Source: Oceanospirillum sp964342385 (lineage in GTDB: Bacteria > Pseudomonadota > Gammaproteobacteria > Pseudomonadales > Halomonadaceae). From it: a stretch of 64,000 bases of DNA. The stretch is from the NCBI GenBank assembly GCA_964342385.1, contig CAYFGP010000005.1, positions 1 to 64,000 on the forward strand, written 5' to 3'. A program made the position numbers and the translations under genes. The stretch's first letter is position 1. Every line of letters starts with the position of its first letter. The notes below the pieces were generated by a model that was given only the letters and a program-made list of their open reading frames with translations, ran no database searches and was not told the origin of the DNA. Positions 27,659-37,195 of this stretch are shown piece by piece.

Positions 27659-29074
27659 TCAAATGGCTTCAATGGCTTTTTCGACATCAATACCCATATC
27701 TCTCATTTTTGCCAATTTATATCTTAGCGTCCTAGGGCTAATACCTAAACGATCAGCGGCTTTATTCTTACGCCCCTTCTCTTCACGCAAAACAGCAATG
27801 ATCATTTCAAATTCTTTCTGCTGCAAATCATCGCCTAAAGAACCAGACTCCAAAGGAGTCTTAACAGCAGCAGATACCGGCTCTGCTATATGGGGTGTCA
27901 CAGATTGCCCCCCTCCACCTTCATCCTGGAGGATTTTTGCCGCCATAGCTCCAGTTTCTATGCAAAGATCTTCCGCTTCAATCGTTGTTGAAGGCTGTAG
28001 TACCAAAGCCCGCTGCACTACATTTTCCAGTTCTCGTACATTGCCAGGCCAATGATAACTGCTAAGTTCATTTTTAGCCGACGGAGACAAAACAACCGCC
28101 GCACGCCCCATTTTTTGAGCATGCTTAGCGAATAATCGTTCAGCTAGAGGCACTACATCTGCTGCTCTTTCACGCAGTGGTGCCAGATTAATAGGAAAAA
28201 CATTAAGACGGTAAAACAAATCTTCTCGAAACTTACCATCCGAAATATATTTTTGCATATTACGGTTGGTTGTTGCCAAAACACGTACGTCTAACTTAAT
28301 CGTTTTTCGACCACCCACGCGCTCGACTTCTTGTTCCTGCAGAACCCTTAACAACTTAGCCTGCAAGTCTAATGCCATCTCTGAAATCTCATCCAATAAC
28401 AGAGTACCGCCATTAGCCTGTTCAAATTTACCAGGCGCACTATTCACTGCACCAGTAAACGCCCCTTTCTCGTGACCAAAGAGCGTGGCTTCCAACATAG
28501 TTTCCGGAATTGCAGCACAATTAATCGCCACAAAAGGCTTATCAGCACGAGGGGAGTGGCGGTGAATATAGCTAGCAATCACTTCTTTACCAGAGCCACT
28601 CTCACCCGCAATTAGCACCGTTGAATCTGTAGCAGCAACGCGTTTAGCCAGATTAAACGCAAAAGCACTCTTCTCACTCGCCATCACAGGCTCATCAGAC
28701 TTGGAATCCGCCCGTCCTCTCGCATACTTCTCAACCAATTCAACGAGAGTTAACGGCTCAAAAGGCTTAACCAAGTAATCAACAGCACCCTGCCGCATCG
28801 CATCAACAGCATTAGATATACTGCCATAGGCCGTGATCAATAGAACTGGCAGCCCAGGGTACTTGGCTACAACATGACGCAGCAACTCATGTCCATCAAT
28901 TCCCGGCATATTGACATCAGATACCACCAGGTCATACGTAGACTCAGATAGTTTGGCTATAGCAGACTCACCACAATCAGCTTCCGCTACCAGATAATCC
29001 GCTAATTCTAGGGTATCCACCAGCGCCTCACGCAGATCTGGATCATCTTCTACAACAAGTATTTTTGCCTGCAT
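27659..29074 (-). CDS. flrC: FlrC/FleR, sigma-54 response regulator of class III flagellar genes
   Basis: 471 residues. Receiver domain with phospho-acceptor D53 (VVSDVNMPGID); AAA+ sigma-54 interaction domain with Walker A GESGSGKE at 157-164, the sigma-54 contact loop GAFTGA at 204-209 and LLLDEISEM; C-terminal Fis-type helix-turn-helix (NKAADRLGISPRTLRYKL). It is expected to activate the sigma-54 promoters listed in this window. Paired with flrB, 7 nt apart. Confidence 0.95.
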   Translation of the reverse strand: MQAKILVVEDDPDLREALVDTLELADYLVAEADCGESAIAKLSESTYDLVVSDVNMPGIDGHELLRHVVAKYPGLPVLLITAYGSISNAVDAMRQGAVDYLVKPFEPLTLVELVEKYARGRADSKSDEPVMASEKSAFAFNLAKRVAATDSTVLIAGESGSGKEVIASYIHRHSPRADKPFVAINCAAIPETMLEATLFGHEKGAFTGAVNSAPGKFEQANGGTLLLDEISEMALDLQAKLLRVLQEQEVERVGGRKTIKLDVRVLATTNRNMQKYISDGKFREDLFYRLNVFPINLAPLRERAADVVPLAERLFAKHAQKMGRAAVVLSPSAKNELSSYHWPGNVRELENVVQRALVLQPSTTIEAEDLCIETGAMAAKILQDEGGGGQSVTPHIAEPVSAAVKTPLESGSLGDDLQQKEFEMIIAVLREEKGRKNKAADRLGISPRTLRYKLAKMRDMGIDVEKAIEAI

Positions 29075-29081
29075 ATCAAAC

Positions 29082-30221
29082 CTATACCGTAACGAGAGGT
29101 AGATGAACCGTAAAACAACTACCTTTTCCTATTTCTGACTGAACACTTAACGATCCTTTATGGGCACTCATGACAGACTGAACAATCGCTAAACCCAAGC
29201 CTGTCCCCCGGGATTTAGTTGTAAAAAAAGGCTCCAGAATCTTTTCCAACTGATCAACTGGAATTCCGGGACCATTGTCTATCACTCGGATATTAAGGCT
29301 CGTGCCTACAATTTCAGACTGAAGCTCAATTTTATCCGATCCAGCCTGAATAGCATTATTCACTAAATTCTGTAACGCACCACACAGTGACTCCTGATGC
29401 CCTAACAAAGTACCCGCCAGCCCATCAAGCATCCATTCACATTTCACATCAGTCTGAATAAAGACCTCTTCCAGAGATGTCTTTAAATAATCGAAGAAAT
29501 CTGACACCAGAAACTGCTCAGCCACTGCACTACCACCACGGGCAAACTGCAACATATCGCCAATTTGCTGTTCTAAATTCCGCAATCGCCCCTGAAGCTT
29601 ACCAGCAAATTTAACGCGATTTGTTTCCGCTAAACTTTCCGTCTGTAGATGCCCCGCATACAACATAGCCGCAGACAAAGGCGTACGAATCTGATGCGCC
29701 AGAGAAGCAACCATTTGCCCCATTTCAGTCAAACGCTCTGTTCGGCTCAACTGCTCCTGCAAACGACGCGTCTCCGTCATATCATTGATCACAACCATCT
29801 GTCCCGGCTCTTTATCCAAGGAACGAGTTGCGATTGAGACTAAACGCCCATCTTTAAGGGAAACTTCATAACCATCATTTTGCTTGGGAGAAAAGCTTTG
29901 TTCAATCACCTCAATCCAGCGACAGCCTTCTATATTTTCACCCAACAAGGTCTTTGCCGTAGGGTTTGCACTGCTGACTACACCCGCCCCATCCATAACA
30001 ACAACACCCACAGGCAGCAGGTTGAGCAAGTTTTCCAGTTTCTCAGCGATCAGCTGCTTCTGCTCAAGCTCCTGCAAACGCTGACGCTTGGCTTCTTCAA
30101 GATCTTCAGTCAAACGGACAATTTTGTCCTGCAACTCATTATAAGAAGAGGTCAACTGTTCCGAGAGAGCCGTAAACTCCTGAAATGCAACCTGTAGATC
30201 CTGGGCTGTAGCACTCATCAA
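29082..30221 (-). CDS. flrB: FlrB/FleS, cytosolic sensor kinase
   Basis: 379 residues, no membrane segment. N-terminal coiled coil (about 20-65), PAS domain (about 60-150), dimerisation/phospho-acceptor domain with H176 (LAHQIRTPLSAAM), and an HATPase domain with NLVNNAIQAG, DNGPGIP and GTGLGLAIV. It phosphorylates FlrC once early flagellar parts are built. Gene order fliT-flrB-flrC matches Pseudomonas fliT-fleQ-fleS-fleR except that fleQ is missing. Confidence 0.93.
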   Translation of the reverse strand: MMSATAQDLQVAFQEFTALSEQLTSSYNELQDKIVRLTEDLEEAKRQRLQELEQKQLIAEKLENLLNLLPVGVVVMDGAGVVSSANPTAKTLLGENIEGCRWIEVIEQSFSPKQNDGYEVSLKDGRLVSIATRSLDKEPGQMVVINDMTETRRLQEQLSRTERLTEMGQMVASLAHQIRTPLSAAMLYAGHLQTESLAETNRVKFAGKLQGRLRNLEQQIGDMLQFARGGSAVAEQFLVSDFFDYLKTSLEEVFIQTDVKCEWMLDGLAGTLLGHQESLCGALQNLVNNAIQAGSDKIELQSEIVGTSLNIRVIDNGPGIPVDQLEKILEPFFTTKSRGTGLGLAIVQSVMSAHKGSLSVQSEIGKGSCFTVHLPLVTV

Positions 30222-30224
30222 TCA

Positions 30225-30554
30225 CTAAACCTTCTTATAAGCATTAATGCCTTTTTGTCCGTTCAGAAATCCAGAAATTTCTTTACCCATCTCTTTCTTC
30301 TGCTGAGCAGCACTTGCAGCCATTGAAGACAGAGCGCCTAACAATCGCTCACCATCAACAGCAATTTGGGCTGCAACGGACGGCGAGAGATCAGTATTTT
30401 CAGAGAAAAAGCGTTTCACTTCCACATCCAACTGCCTAGCTAATTGCTGAGCATCAGTCCACTTCTCTTCCTGCTCTGAATACACCAGCAGCTCTAATTG
30501 CTCCAAAACCGCCATCAACTCCAACCAGGAAGCAGGCATATTTTCACTTTCCAT
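30225..30554 (-). CDS. fliT: FliT-like flagellar chaperone
   Basis: About 109 residues, helical, with no strong motif; recognised mainly by length, position between fliS-side genes and flrB, and the pattern LELMAVLEQLELLVYSEQEEKW near the N-terminus. FliT proteins chaperone FliD. The ATG at 30554 follows AGGG by about 10 nt; a GTG one codon upstream is possible. Unusually it is separated from fliS by four sugar-modification genes. The stop is 4 nt before flrB. Confidence 0.6.
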   Translation of the reverse strand: MESENMPASWLELMAVLEQLELLVYSEQEEKWTDAQQLARQLDVEVKRFFSENTDLSPSVAAQIAVDGERLLGALSSMAASAAQQKKEMGKEISGFLNGQKGINAYKKV

Positions 30555-30602
30555 CACGATATCACCCTAACACACCTAGTTTTAGCTATAACTCACTCCA
30601 AA

Positions 30603-31349
30603 TCAGCGCACAGGTATACCACACTCAGCCATAGCATTGCGACAATCTTGCGGTGTTGCATCTGTAAAATGAAAAATACTCGATACCCCAACAGCAGAAA
30701 CCGGAGTCGAGGCAATCTCAGCACAATCCTCAGGAGAACTTACCCCGCCAGCATAAATAACAGGAATACGCACCCGACCAGAGACGTAATCCGCCAGCGC
30801 AGTATTCCCTCCTTTCATTTCGCCATCACGAGTAACATTATTGATCAAGATTTCCCCTGCTCCTAGGCTTTCGACCTGCGTCAACCATTCATCCAGAGAC
30901 ACATCAACGGGCCGACCACTGGCCGAATAAATCTCAAAGCCTTTACCCTGCTCAACAACATCAATAGAAACAACGATACATTGCGCACCAAACACTCCAG
31001 AAGCCTCGGCAATAAACTGAGGGTTGTCCAGGGCATAAGTATTAATTGCAACCTTATCTGCGCCTTTTTTCAGCAATGCTTCAATATCGTCCAGAGAACG
31101 GATACCGCCACCCACCGTCAGTGGCATAAAGCACTCTTTTGCCAAATCCTGAATGGTAAACTTATCGATAGCACGCCCCTGTTTTGATGCATCAATGTCA
31201 AGCAACACCAATTCATCAACATTGCGGGTATTGTAAGTACGCACCACCGTTACCGGGCTTCCCAGATTTCTACGTTGAGCAAACTGGATGGTTTTCAAGA
31301 CAGAAAAACCATCCAACAAGACCACTGGAATAACCCTTTTTCTCAACAT
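30603..31349 (-). CDS. HisF-like cyclase subunit of sugar amidination system
   Basis: 248 residues, a HisF-family (beta/alpha)8 barrel: VIPVVLLDGFSVLKT at the start, LLDIDAS, PLTVGGGIRSLDDI, INNVTRDGEMKGGN, IPVIYAGGVSS. It overlaps the hisH-like gene by 7 nt and is next to an N-acetyl sugar amidotransferase, not to other his genes. In such triads (as with WbpG-HisH2-HisF2 in Pseudomonas O-antigen loci) HisH/HisF supply and channel ammonia for turning an acetamido group into an acetamidino group. I infer the same here rather than histidine synthesis. Confidence 0.85.
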   Translation of the reverse strand: MLRKRVIPVVLLDGFSVLKTIQFAQRRNLGSPVTVVRTYNTRNVDELVLLDIDASKQGRAIDKFTIQDLAKECFMPLTVGGGIRSLDDIEALLKKGADKVAINTYALDNPQFIAEASGVFGAQCIVVSIDVVEQGKGFEIYSASGRPVDVSLDEWLTQVESLGAGEILINNVTRDGEMKGGNTALADYVSGRVRIPVIYAGGVSSPEDCAEIASTPVSAVGVSSIFHFTDATPQDCRNAMAECGIPVR

Positions 31350-31951
31350 AACTCAATAAAATTCCTTAAAAAGGTCAGTCCTGGCTGCTGGCTTTTTTCT
31401 GGATGAAACTGAGCACCGTATACACGCCCTTTATTCACAAAGGCCAGCACGTCATCCCCATAAGAAGTATAGGCAGTATCCGCATCTTCATTCAGCCGCA
31501 TGGCGTAACTGTGAACAAAGTAGAAACAGCTTTGCGGAGGAATCGAGGAAAATACAGGGGAATCAGACAAGCGAACATCATTCCACCCCATATGGGGAAT
31601 CAATAACTGCCCGCCCATGTCATCGATTTTATCAACGACTCCATCAATTAATCCCAACCCCTGAGTCTCCCCACCTTCATAGCCGGTCTTAGCCAATAGC
31701 TGCATCCCTACACAAATCCCCAACAGAGGGACCCCTCTTTTCTGCACAGCCTCTAATAGAGCAGGACGGAATCCTGTTTCATCCAGGCGTTTTACACCTT
31801 CGGAAAAGCTCCCAACACCTGGCAAAATAATTTTTTTAGCAGAGGACAAAGACTCGGCTTGAGCAACAATTTCATGCTCAACCTCTAAATAGCGTAATGC
31901 CTTAGAGACACTACCGATATTTCCAATACCGAGATCAACAATAGTGACCAT
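31343..31951 (-). CDS. HisH-like glutamine amidotransferase subunit
   Basis: 202 residues, class I glutaminase fold: VTIVDLGIGNIGSVSKAL, oxyanion/nucleophile region LLGICVGMQLLAK with the catalytic Cys, and YGAQFHPEKSQ with the catalytic His and Glu. It releases ammonia from glutamine for the partner HisF-like protein. It starts 5 nt after the amidotransferase gene and overlaps the hisF-like gene, so the three are one translational unit. Confidence 0.88.
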   Translation of the reverse strand: MVTIVDLGIGNIGSVSKALRYLEVEHEIVAQAESLSSAKKIILPGVGSFSEGVKRLDETGFRPALLEAVQKRGVPLLGICVGMQLLAKTGYEGGETQGLGLIDGVVDKIDDMGGQLLIPHMGWNDVRLSDSPVFSSIPPQSCFYFVHSYAMRLNEDADTAYTSYGDDVLAFVNKGRVYGAQFHPEKSQQPGLTFLRNFIELC

Positions 31952-31955
31952 ATGA

Positions 31956-33095
31956 TTAGCCTGGGAAGAAACGTCGAATCAAATTACCATCAGCATCTTT
32001 TTTCAGTTCACCGGTATCATCATCACGCTCAAACAACATGCGATTAGTAAAGCGATCCAGATTATCCAGAAACTCCTGCTCTGTGATATCAAGATACTCA
32101 AGAAAATCAGGGACATATTTCCAGGGAATTTTACCCTCTGAAGTCTGTTTCAAAGCATCTACCGCTTCTTCACGACTCATACGTCCCGCGCGCACCTCAA
32201 TACACAATTGATCTGTCGCACGACCATAGCCGTATTTAATAAACTTCATATAGTCATGAAGCCCACCAATCCACTTACAATCCAGATTCTCGATATCATT
32301 ATAAGCCCCTTCCACAGGCCCATCAGGATTGCGACTCCAACCCAGTGAACAGCAGATATCCGTATTGCGACGAGTATCCCACTTCTCATAGAAGCCCAGG
32401 AACAACCCTGTTACACCAACCCGCTTTAATTCTTCATCACTGGGATAAAGCAGTGTCTTAATCGAATTCAGATCAACACCATCATGAACCACATCAGATA
32501 GGCGATGACCGCTCATCTGAAACTGCTCAAGCCAGTTTCTATCCAGAAAGTTATTCTCTTTATGGGAGGCAGGTCCACCATACTCAAACTGAGAGTTTTC
32601 ACCCCAGATCAATAGCGGAATATTGTAGTTTACTGCAACACGTATCGGTGCTGTAAAAATACCAATATGCTCTGGCCAACAACAGTCTCCCAACTTAAAG
32701 AAGCCGATGCGTACCAACTCCCGATAGCTTTTCCTATTACCAGACACCTGAATCAGATCAAAACCTTGATCCCGCAAGAAGTTCAGGTTTTTCAAACCCA
32801 CTTCAGTCAACTCACACGGCGTATGCGTCACACACAGCGGTGTCATGCCGTACTTATCACGCATAGTAAGTGCTTGGTAGCAACTATCCTTGCCACCGCT
32901 TACTGGAATAATACAGTCGTAGTGACTACCATCGCCACGATAACGATCCAGAATTTCACGAAACTCGTCTTCACGCTTTTGCCAGTCAATCTCTTTATGC
33001 TTATCTTCGGCAGAGTGACAAGCATCACAAATCCCATCCGTGAACACCTGTTCAGGACGCGTGCTTGGCATAATACATTTCTTGCAATACTGCAT
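31956..33095 (-). CDS. pseA: N-acetyl sugar amidotransferase (PseA/WbpG/LegA-type)
   Basis: 379 residues. N-terminal Cys pairs (CKKCIMPSTRP and CDAC) suggest a metal site; the PP-loop ATPase motif SGGKDS is near residue 67; further conserved segments include ENSQFEYGG and GWSRNPDGP. Family members adenylate an N-acetyl group and replace its oxygen with ammonia, giving acetamidino sugars such as Pse5Ac7Am. The flagellar context (maf and fliS upstream, pseBCF nearby) points to modified pseudaminic acid on flagellin. Symbol assigned from context, so the substrate is uncertain. Confidence 0.75.
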   Translation of the reverse strand: MQYCKKCIMPSTRPEQVFTDGICDACHSAEDKHKEIDWQKREDEFREILDRYRGDGSHYDCIIPVSGGKDSCYQALTMRDKYGMTPLCVTHTPCELTEVGLKNLNFLRDQGFDLIQVSGNRKSYRELVRIGFFKLGDCCWPEHIGIFTAPIRVAVNYNIPLLIWGENSQFEYGGPASHKENNFLDRNWLEQFQMSGHRLSDVVHDGVDLNSIKTLLYPSDEELKRVGVTGLFLGFYEKWDTRRNTDICCSLGWSRNPDGPVEGAYNDIENLDCKWIGGLHDYMKFIKYGYGRATDQLCIEVRAGRMSREEAVDALKQTSEGKIPWKYVPDFLEYLDITEQEFLDNLDRFTNRMLFERDDDTGELKKDADGNLIRRFFPG

Positions 33096-33152
33096 AGCGG
33101 CACCAATATCAGTTCGATCTACCTACAACTTCATTCTGACCGATACAATCCA

Positions 33153-35306
33153 TCAGAAGTAGTTGTAGTTTTCCTCGTTGTCATAAACCAAGGCTCTTGA
33201 TCTAAAATCCTGTTTAAGCGTATTGAAGAACTCTACAAACTCATCCATTGCTTCATTAAACGCTTTGACCTTAAGCTCTTCCTTAAATGGTAAATACAGT
33301 ATCGAGTTAACCGCACTTAAACCATACAGCAAGGTGCCATCGAACAAAGTAAACAGCCAGGAATTTTCATCATCTAACGGCATATCTTTATGGAAGGCAT
33401 ACGCCATCATGGTGACGATATTCTCAGCCTCTTCGATACTGGATACGGGCTCAATACGCTCTACAAGCCAATCACACATACCATCTACTACATCAAAAGC
33501 ATCATTTAAAGCTGAAGAAAAAACTTCAACATCATCGTCTGATGACTCATATGCAAAAAACCCCTGAAAGACTTTGTCCAACAGCTCAGCTTTTTCTTTA
33601 CCTGAAGGAGCATCAATATGTAGATCACCCGATAAAAGAGGGTCAGCGCCATCTATTCTAGCGCCATTACTACAGTTATATATATTCAAAGCAGGCAAAT
33701 TTGAGCGCCAACCTTTTACTGTATTTTCAAGCTCACTCTTGAACATCGGCAAGAAACCAGAAGAAAAAACCACCCCCTCACCAAAATTAGCTTCAAACTC
33801 AACTTCCCCATGAGCTTTTGGTGTGTAGAATTCCTTACTCTCATCATTCATATTTTCGTACAAACTGGACTTAGAGTGATGGTATTCTCTATTTAAATAC
33901 CCCATATCCGTACCAAAAAAGAATATATTCCTAAAACCTAAAACAACAGCCGTTGTAACACCAACATGCACACAGCTTGGAGCTGCACGACCAACTAGAG
34001 CAATACGTTTATCACCTGCAACTTTATAAGCGAGCAACGACCCTGCCTCAGTATCCTTCGGCATCTGCCCCTTTTTCTTAAACATTTCGTAAGAACCAGG
34101 GTGGACTTGAGACATACCAATAAATAGCACATCATCCAGATACTCCTGAAACTCTTGCGATCTAGAGGTATTTTTTAAAAATGTTGTCACATCCGCCGTA
34201 CGTTCAAGCTCAACATGGATATCAGGTTTAATACCATTATTAAACAAAGTACTCAAAGAGGTACCACAGCTGATGATGAAAGCCTTATGCTGATTAGCAC
34301 GTATCACTTCAATATCATCATCAATCGATGGCCCATTACCAATAACAAAGACAGACCAAGCAGCCTGACCCTGCTCCTTCTCTTCGGCATTCCCCAAGCT
34401 GATGCAAGGTACTTTATTCTTAAAGTTACCCACTGTATGAGCTAGGCTTAGCCTTGCATCGTCATAGAAGCCATAGCCTGCAAAAATTTTAAAATCTATT
34501 TTGTTTTTGACGGACTCAAATAGCTTGGTATATTCGTCAAGAAAAAAGGCTGAATAAAGGTAGGAACCGGCAATATTATGACGACCACCAGCGAAAACCG
34601 CGTTACTAAAATCGTCCACCACATCATCTAGCTGATCAGAAATCCCGATATAAATACTCAGGTTTTCACGATCCATTTTTTCCAGCACCTTAGCCCAATC
34701 CATCAGCTGCAAACTGGCATAAAAGATATCTTTATCCGGCTCCAGAATATACAAACGCCGGATAGTAACCTCTTCATACATAGCCTCTAGGTCAAAACCT
34801 AAACCTACCGAGAACCAAATCATGCTATTAATACGAGTAGGAAATGTACTGGTCTGTATCGTCTCTAATCGATCAGGATCAGACCAATCGATTTGTCTTA
34901 GCCCTTCCAACGTAGATTTAGCAGAGGCTTCAAGCAGCTTACGCTGAACCTGGCCCAATTGGAACATAAAACCGTTATGTACTGGGTTCGTTTTCCCAGT
35001 CACACCATCACTGATACACAAATAAGGCCTATGAATACTATTCTTTTTGTAAGCTTCATAGTTATCCAAAATTTCCTGCGCTGGATTATCGCCATATAGC
35101 AACTGGTTTTTTTCCCGGTCAACTAAGTTAACCCCACCATCATTACCATATATAACGAAAAAACGCTCTTCCTGATATTCATTAAAAACATCGTAAATTT
35201 CTGGAATATATTGCTTAAAAGCAGCAAGATTATCAGCCAAACGTTTTTCTATAAACGCAGCAATTAGATCTGCCTTACTAAGGCTTGCTTCTTCTATATT
35301 TGTCAT
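33153..35306 (-). CDS. maf: Motility accessory factor (Maf), flagellin nonulosonic-acid transferase
   Basis: 717 residues. The central region has the MptE-like/DUF115 Rossmann pattern: FVIGNGPSIDDDIEVIR, FIISCGTSLSTLFNNGIKPD, FFFGTDMGYLN. The N-terminal ~250 residues are a Maf-type extension and the C-terminus is helical. Maf proteins transfer pseudaminic or legionaminic acid onto Ser/Thr of flagellin before export. The gene is 18 nt downstream of fliS and upstream of the sugar amidination genes. Confidence 0.88.
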   Translation of the reverse strand: MTNIEEASLSKADLIAAFIEKRLADNLAAFKQYIPEIYDVFNEYQEERFFVIYGNDGGVNLVDREKNQLLYGDNPAQEILDNYEAYKKNSIHRPYLCISDGVTGKTNPVHNGFMFQLGQVQRKLLEASAKSTLEGLRQIDWSDPDRLETIQTSTFPTRINSMIWFSVGLGFDLEAMYEEVTIRRLYILEPDKDIFYASLQLMDWAKVLEKMDRENLSIYIGISDQLDDVVDDFSNAVFAGGRHNIAGSYLYSAFFLDEYTKLFESVKNKIDFKIFAGYGFYDDARLSLAHTVGNFKNKVPCISLGNAEEKEQGQAAWSVFVIGNGPSIDDDIEVIRANQHKAFIISCGTSLSTLFNNGIKPDIHVELERTADVTTFLKNTSRSQEFQEYLDDVLFIGMSQVHPGSYEMFKKKGQMPKDTEAGSLLAYKVAGDKRIALVGRAAPSCVHVGVTTAVVLGFRNIFFFGTDMGYLNREYHHSKSSLYENMNDESKEFYTPKAHGEVEFEANFGEGVVFSSGFLPMFKSELENTVKGWRSNLPALNIYNCSNGARIDGADPLLSGDLHIDAPSGKEKAELLDKVFQGFFAYESSDDDVEVFSSALNDAFDVVDGMCDWLVERIEPVSSIEEAENIVTMMAYAFHKDMPLDDENSWLFTLFDGTLLYGLSAVNSILYLPFKEELKVKAFNEAMDEFVEFFNTLKQDFRSRALVYDNEENYNYF

Positions 35307-35323
35307 TAACCCACCAATCTCTA

Positions 35324-35752
35324 TTATTCTGCTGCGTGACTATTTTGCTGCCTAATCATCTCTGATCGAGCAACCTCTTCTTGAGGTATCTGATCCCAGC
35401 CAGCTTTAATTTCAGAGATGATTTTCTCAACGGCATCAATTTTATCCGCGTTCATCTCAACAGATGCAGCTAATAGGGACTCAAGGCAAAAATCATACAG
35501 ATTGATTAAGTTACTGCCTAAATCTTCACTATGCGAGGTGTCAACGGTCGCTGCCAAAGAGGCAATAATTGCCTCTGCCTTTGAGATATATTCAGCCTTT
35601 TTCTCAAAGTCCTTATTATTTACAGCAACCTTAGCCAACTTTAGGAAACGGATACATCCCTCAAAAAGCATCTGAGTAATACGATATGGGGAGGCTGAGT
35701 TAATTTCAGCCTCCAAGTTAAAGTTCTGATACTGTTTTAATGCCCGTCTCAT
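35324..35752 (-). CDS. fliS: FliS, flagellin export chaperone
   Basis: 142 residues, four-helix bundle family: an N-terminal tail with YQNFNLEAEINSASPYRITQMLFEGCIRFLKLA, the conserved Leu/Ile-rich helices, and a polar C-terminus. FliS caps the C-terminal D0 of flagellin and keeps it unfolded for export. It lies 20 nt after fliD. Confidence 0.95.
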   Translation of the reverse strand: MRRALKQYQNFNLEAEINSASPYRITQMLFEGCIRFLKLAKVAVNNKDFEKKAEYISKAEAIIASLAATVDTSHSEDLGSNLINLYDFCLESLLAASVEMNADKIDAVEKIISEIKAGWDQIPQEEVARSEMIRQQNSHAAE

Positions 35753-35771
35753 ACTAAGTACTACCTAAAAT

Positions 35772-37139
35772 TTAATTTGAAGAGCTACCAATATTTGAAA
35801 GTGCAGAAAGCTGCGCCCCAAGAGAAGCACCTGTCGCATTAAGCTGAGCAATTGTTGAGTCAAGTGCTGTAAATTGCTGCTGCAACGTTTTTTGATAATT
35901 TTCGATATATCGGGCATGAGCCTCGTACTGAGCTTCAAGATCAGAAATAATATCGTTATAGGAGTCTTCTTTACCCTGAATAATACCGGTAAACCCCAAA
36001 TAACCATCCAACTGATCACTGGTTACGGTGCCTAAGCCATTAGTACCGGTAAACAGCTCATCCAAGTCATCAAAGTTATTGGCCAATGCGCTGTCCAAGC
36101 GGCTAGAATCAACTGCAACCGTACCATCACTCTGAATATCAAGACCCACTGCGTACAGAGTATCCATACCACTGGCAGCCCCTGAAACCTGCTGAGTTAA
36201 CAACCCACCCAACACCGATTCCAAGTTACGTACAATTGGATCACTAGAAAGTTGCCCTGGCGTAAAGTTACCGTCATCATCGAACGTCCCTTTCAACTCA
36301 TTCATACCCGAACGAAGCTTATTATAGGCGTCAGCAAACCCCTCTATTTTTGTCTTTACTGAAGCCGTATCCAACCCCACATCGATAGTTGCCGCCACAC
36401 CAGGATCAGCTTTTGTAGCCGTAATTGTTAAGCCGGATACTTCTGTATCAAATACATTGTCGTCACCGTAGACATCAATTCCATCGACTTTGATATGGGC
36501 TTGCTGAGCATTTTGAGTGTAAGTAGCAATATTGAAGTCAGCATCGCCACCAGTAGAACTAACCTGCAGTTCTTTATTAGCAGCACTACCAGTTACAGAC
36601 GATTCATAAACCAAACGTCCATCAACCACATTCACAGCCACGCCGAAGTTATCATCAGCACTATTGACTGCGTCTCGAATCTCTTCCAAGCTCATATCAG
36701 CTGTTATACTGATAGAAAAAGCAGTTTTTGAACCATCTGGCACACTAAAATTGAGAGTATCAGTTTTCCCCAAATCAGCCGTATGATCCGAATTAATCTG
36801 AGTAGTGTAACCTTTAGTACCTAGCGCTAAAGCCTCAACAGATACATCATAGCTACCAGTAACAGCATCAGTATCCGCAGTTGCGGTTAACACATCGCCA
36901 CCAGAAGGCTGGGTCACTTCCGCAGTACGCTGATTATACAAACTGGAAGACTTTAGATCATCAGCCGCGTCCTTAAAATCGCCCAACAAGCTGCTCAGAG
37001 TTCCCAGCCCCGAAATTGAGCCCCGAACCTCAGCTTCCTTCTGACCTAACTGCTGTACTTTGGGCTCTGTAGCCACTCGCACCAAGCCATCAAGCATAGT
37101 GGACAAATCAAGACCAGAACCAATACCTAGAAAGTTCAT
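35772..37139 (-). CDS. fliD: FliD, filament cap protein
   Basis: About 455 residues. The N-terminal MNFLGIGSGLDLSTMLDGLV and C-terminal coiled-coil end (YIENYQKTLQQQFTALDSTIAQLNATGASL) are the conserved D0/D1 parts, with a variable acidic middle. It caps the filament and folds incoming flagellin. Start: ATG at 37139 with GGAGG 5 nt upstream; six upstream codons are open but overlap the Shine-Dalgarno. Confidence 0.95.
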   Translation of the reverse strand: MNFLGIGSGLDLSTMLDGLVRVATEPKVQQLGQKEAEVRGSISGLGTLSSLLGDFKDAADDLKSSSLYNQRTAEVTQPSGGDVLTATADTDAVTGSYDVSVEALALGTKGYTTQINSDHTADLGKTDTLNFSVPDGSKTAFSISITADMSLEEIRDAVNSADDNFGVAVNVVDGRLVYESSVTGSAANKELQVSSTGGDADFNIATYTQNAQQAHIKVDGIDVYGDDNVFDTEVSGLTITATKADPGVAATIDVGLDTASVKTKIEGFADAYNKLRSGMNELKGTFDDDGNFTPGQLSSDPIVRNLESVLGGLLTQQVSGAASGMDTLYAVGLDIQSDGTVAVDSSRLDSALANNFDDLDELFTGTNGLGTVTSDQLDGYLGFTGIIQGKEDSYNDIISDLEAQYEAHARYIENYQKTLQQQFTALDSTIAQLNATGASLGAQLSALSNIGSSSN

Positions 37140-37195
37140 AACCACCTCCAATGGCACATGCAGCTTGGATTAAGAAGCTTCATCTACCAGACAAT

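Noticed and set aside
30603..31951. Histidine-biosynthesis hisHF genes
   Set aside because: They are isolated from other his genes and coupled to an N-acetyl sugar amidotransferase in a flagellar operon, so sugar amidination is the better reading.
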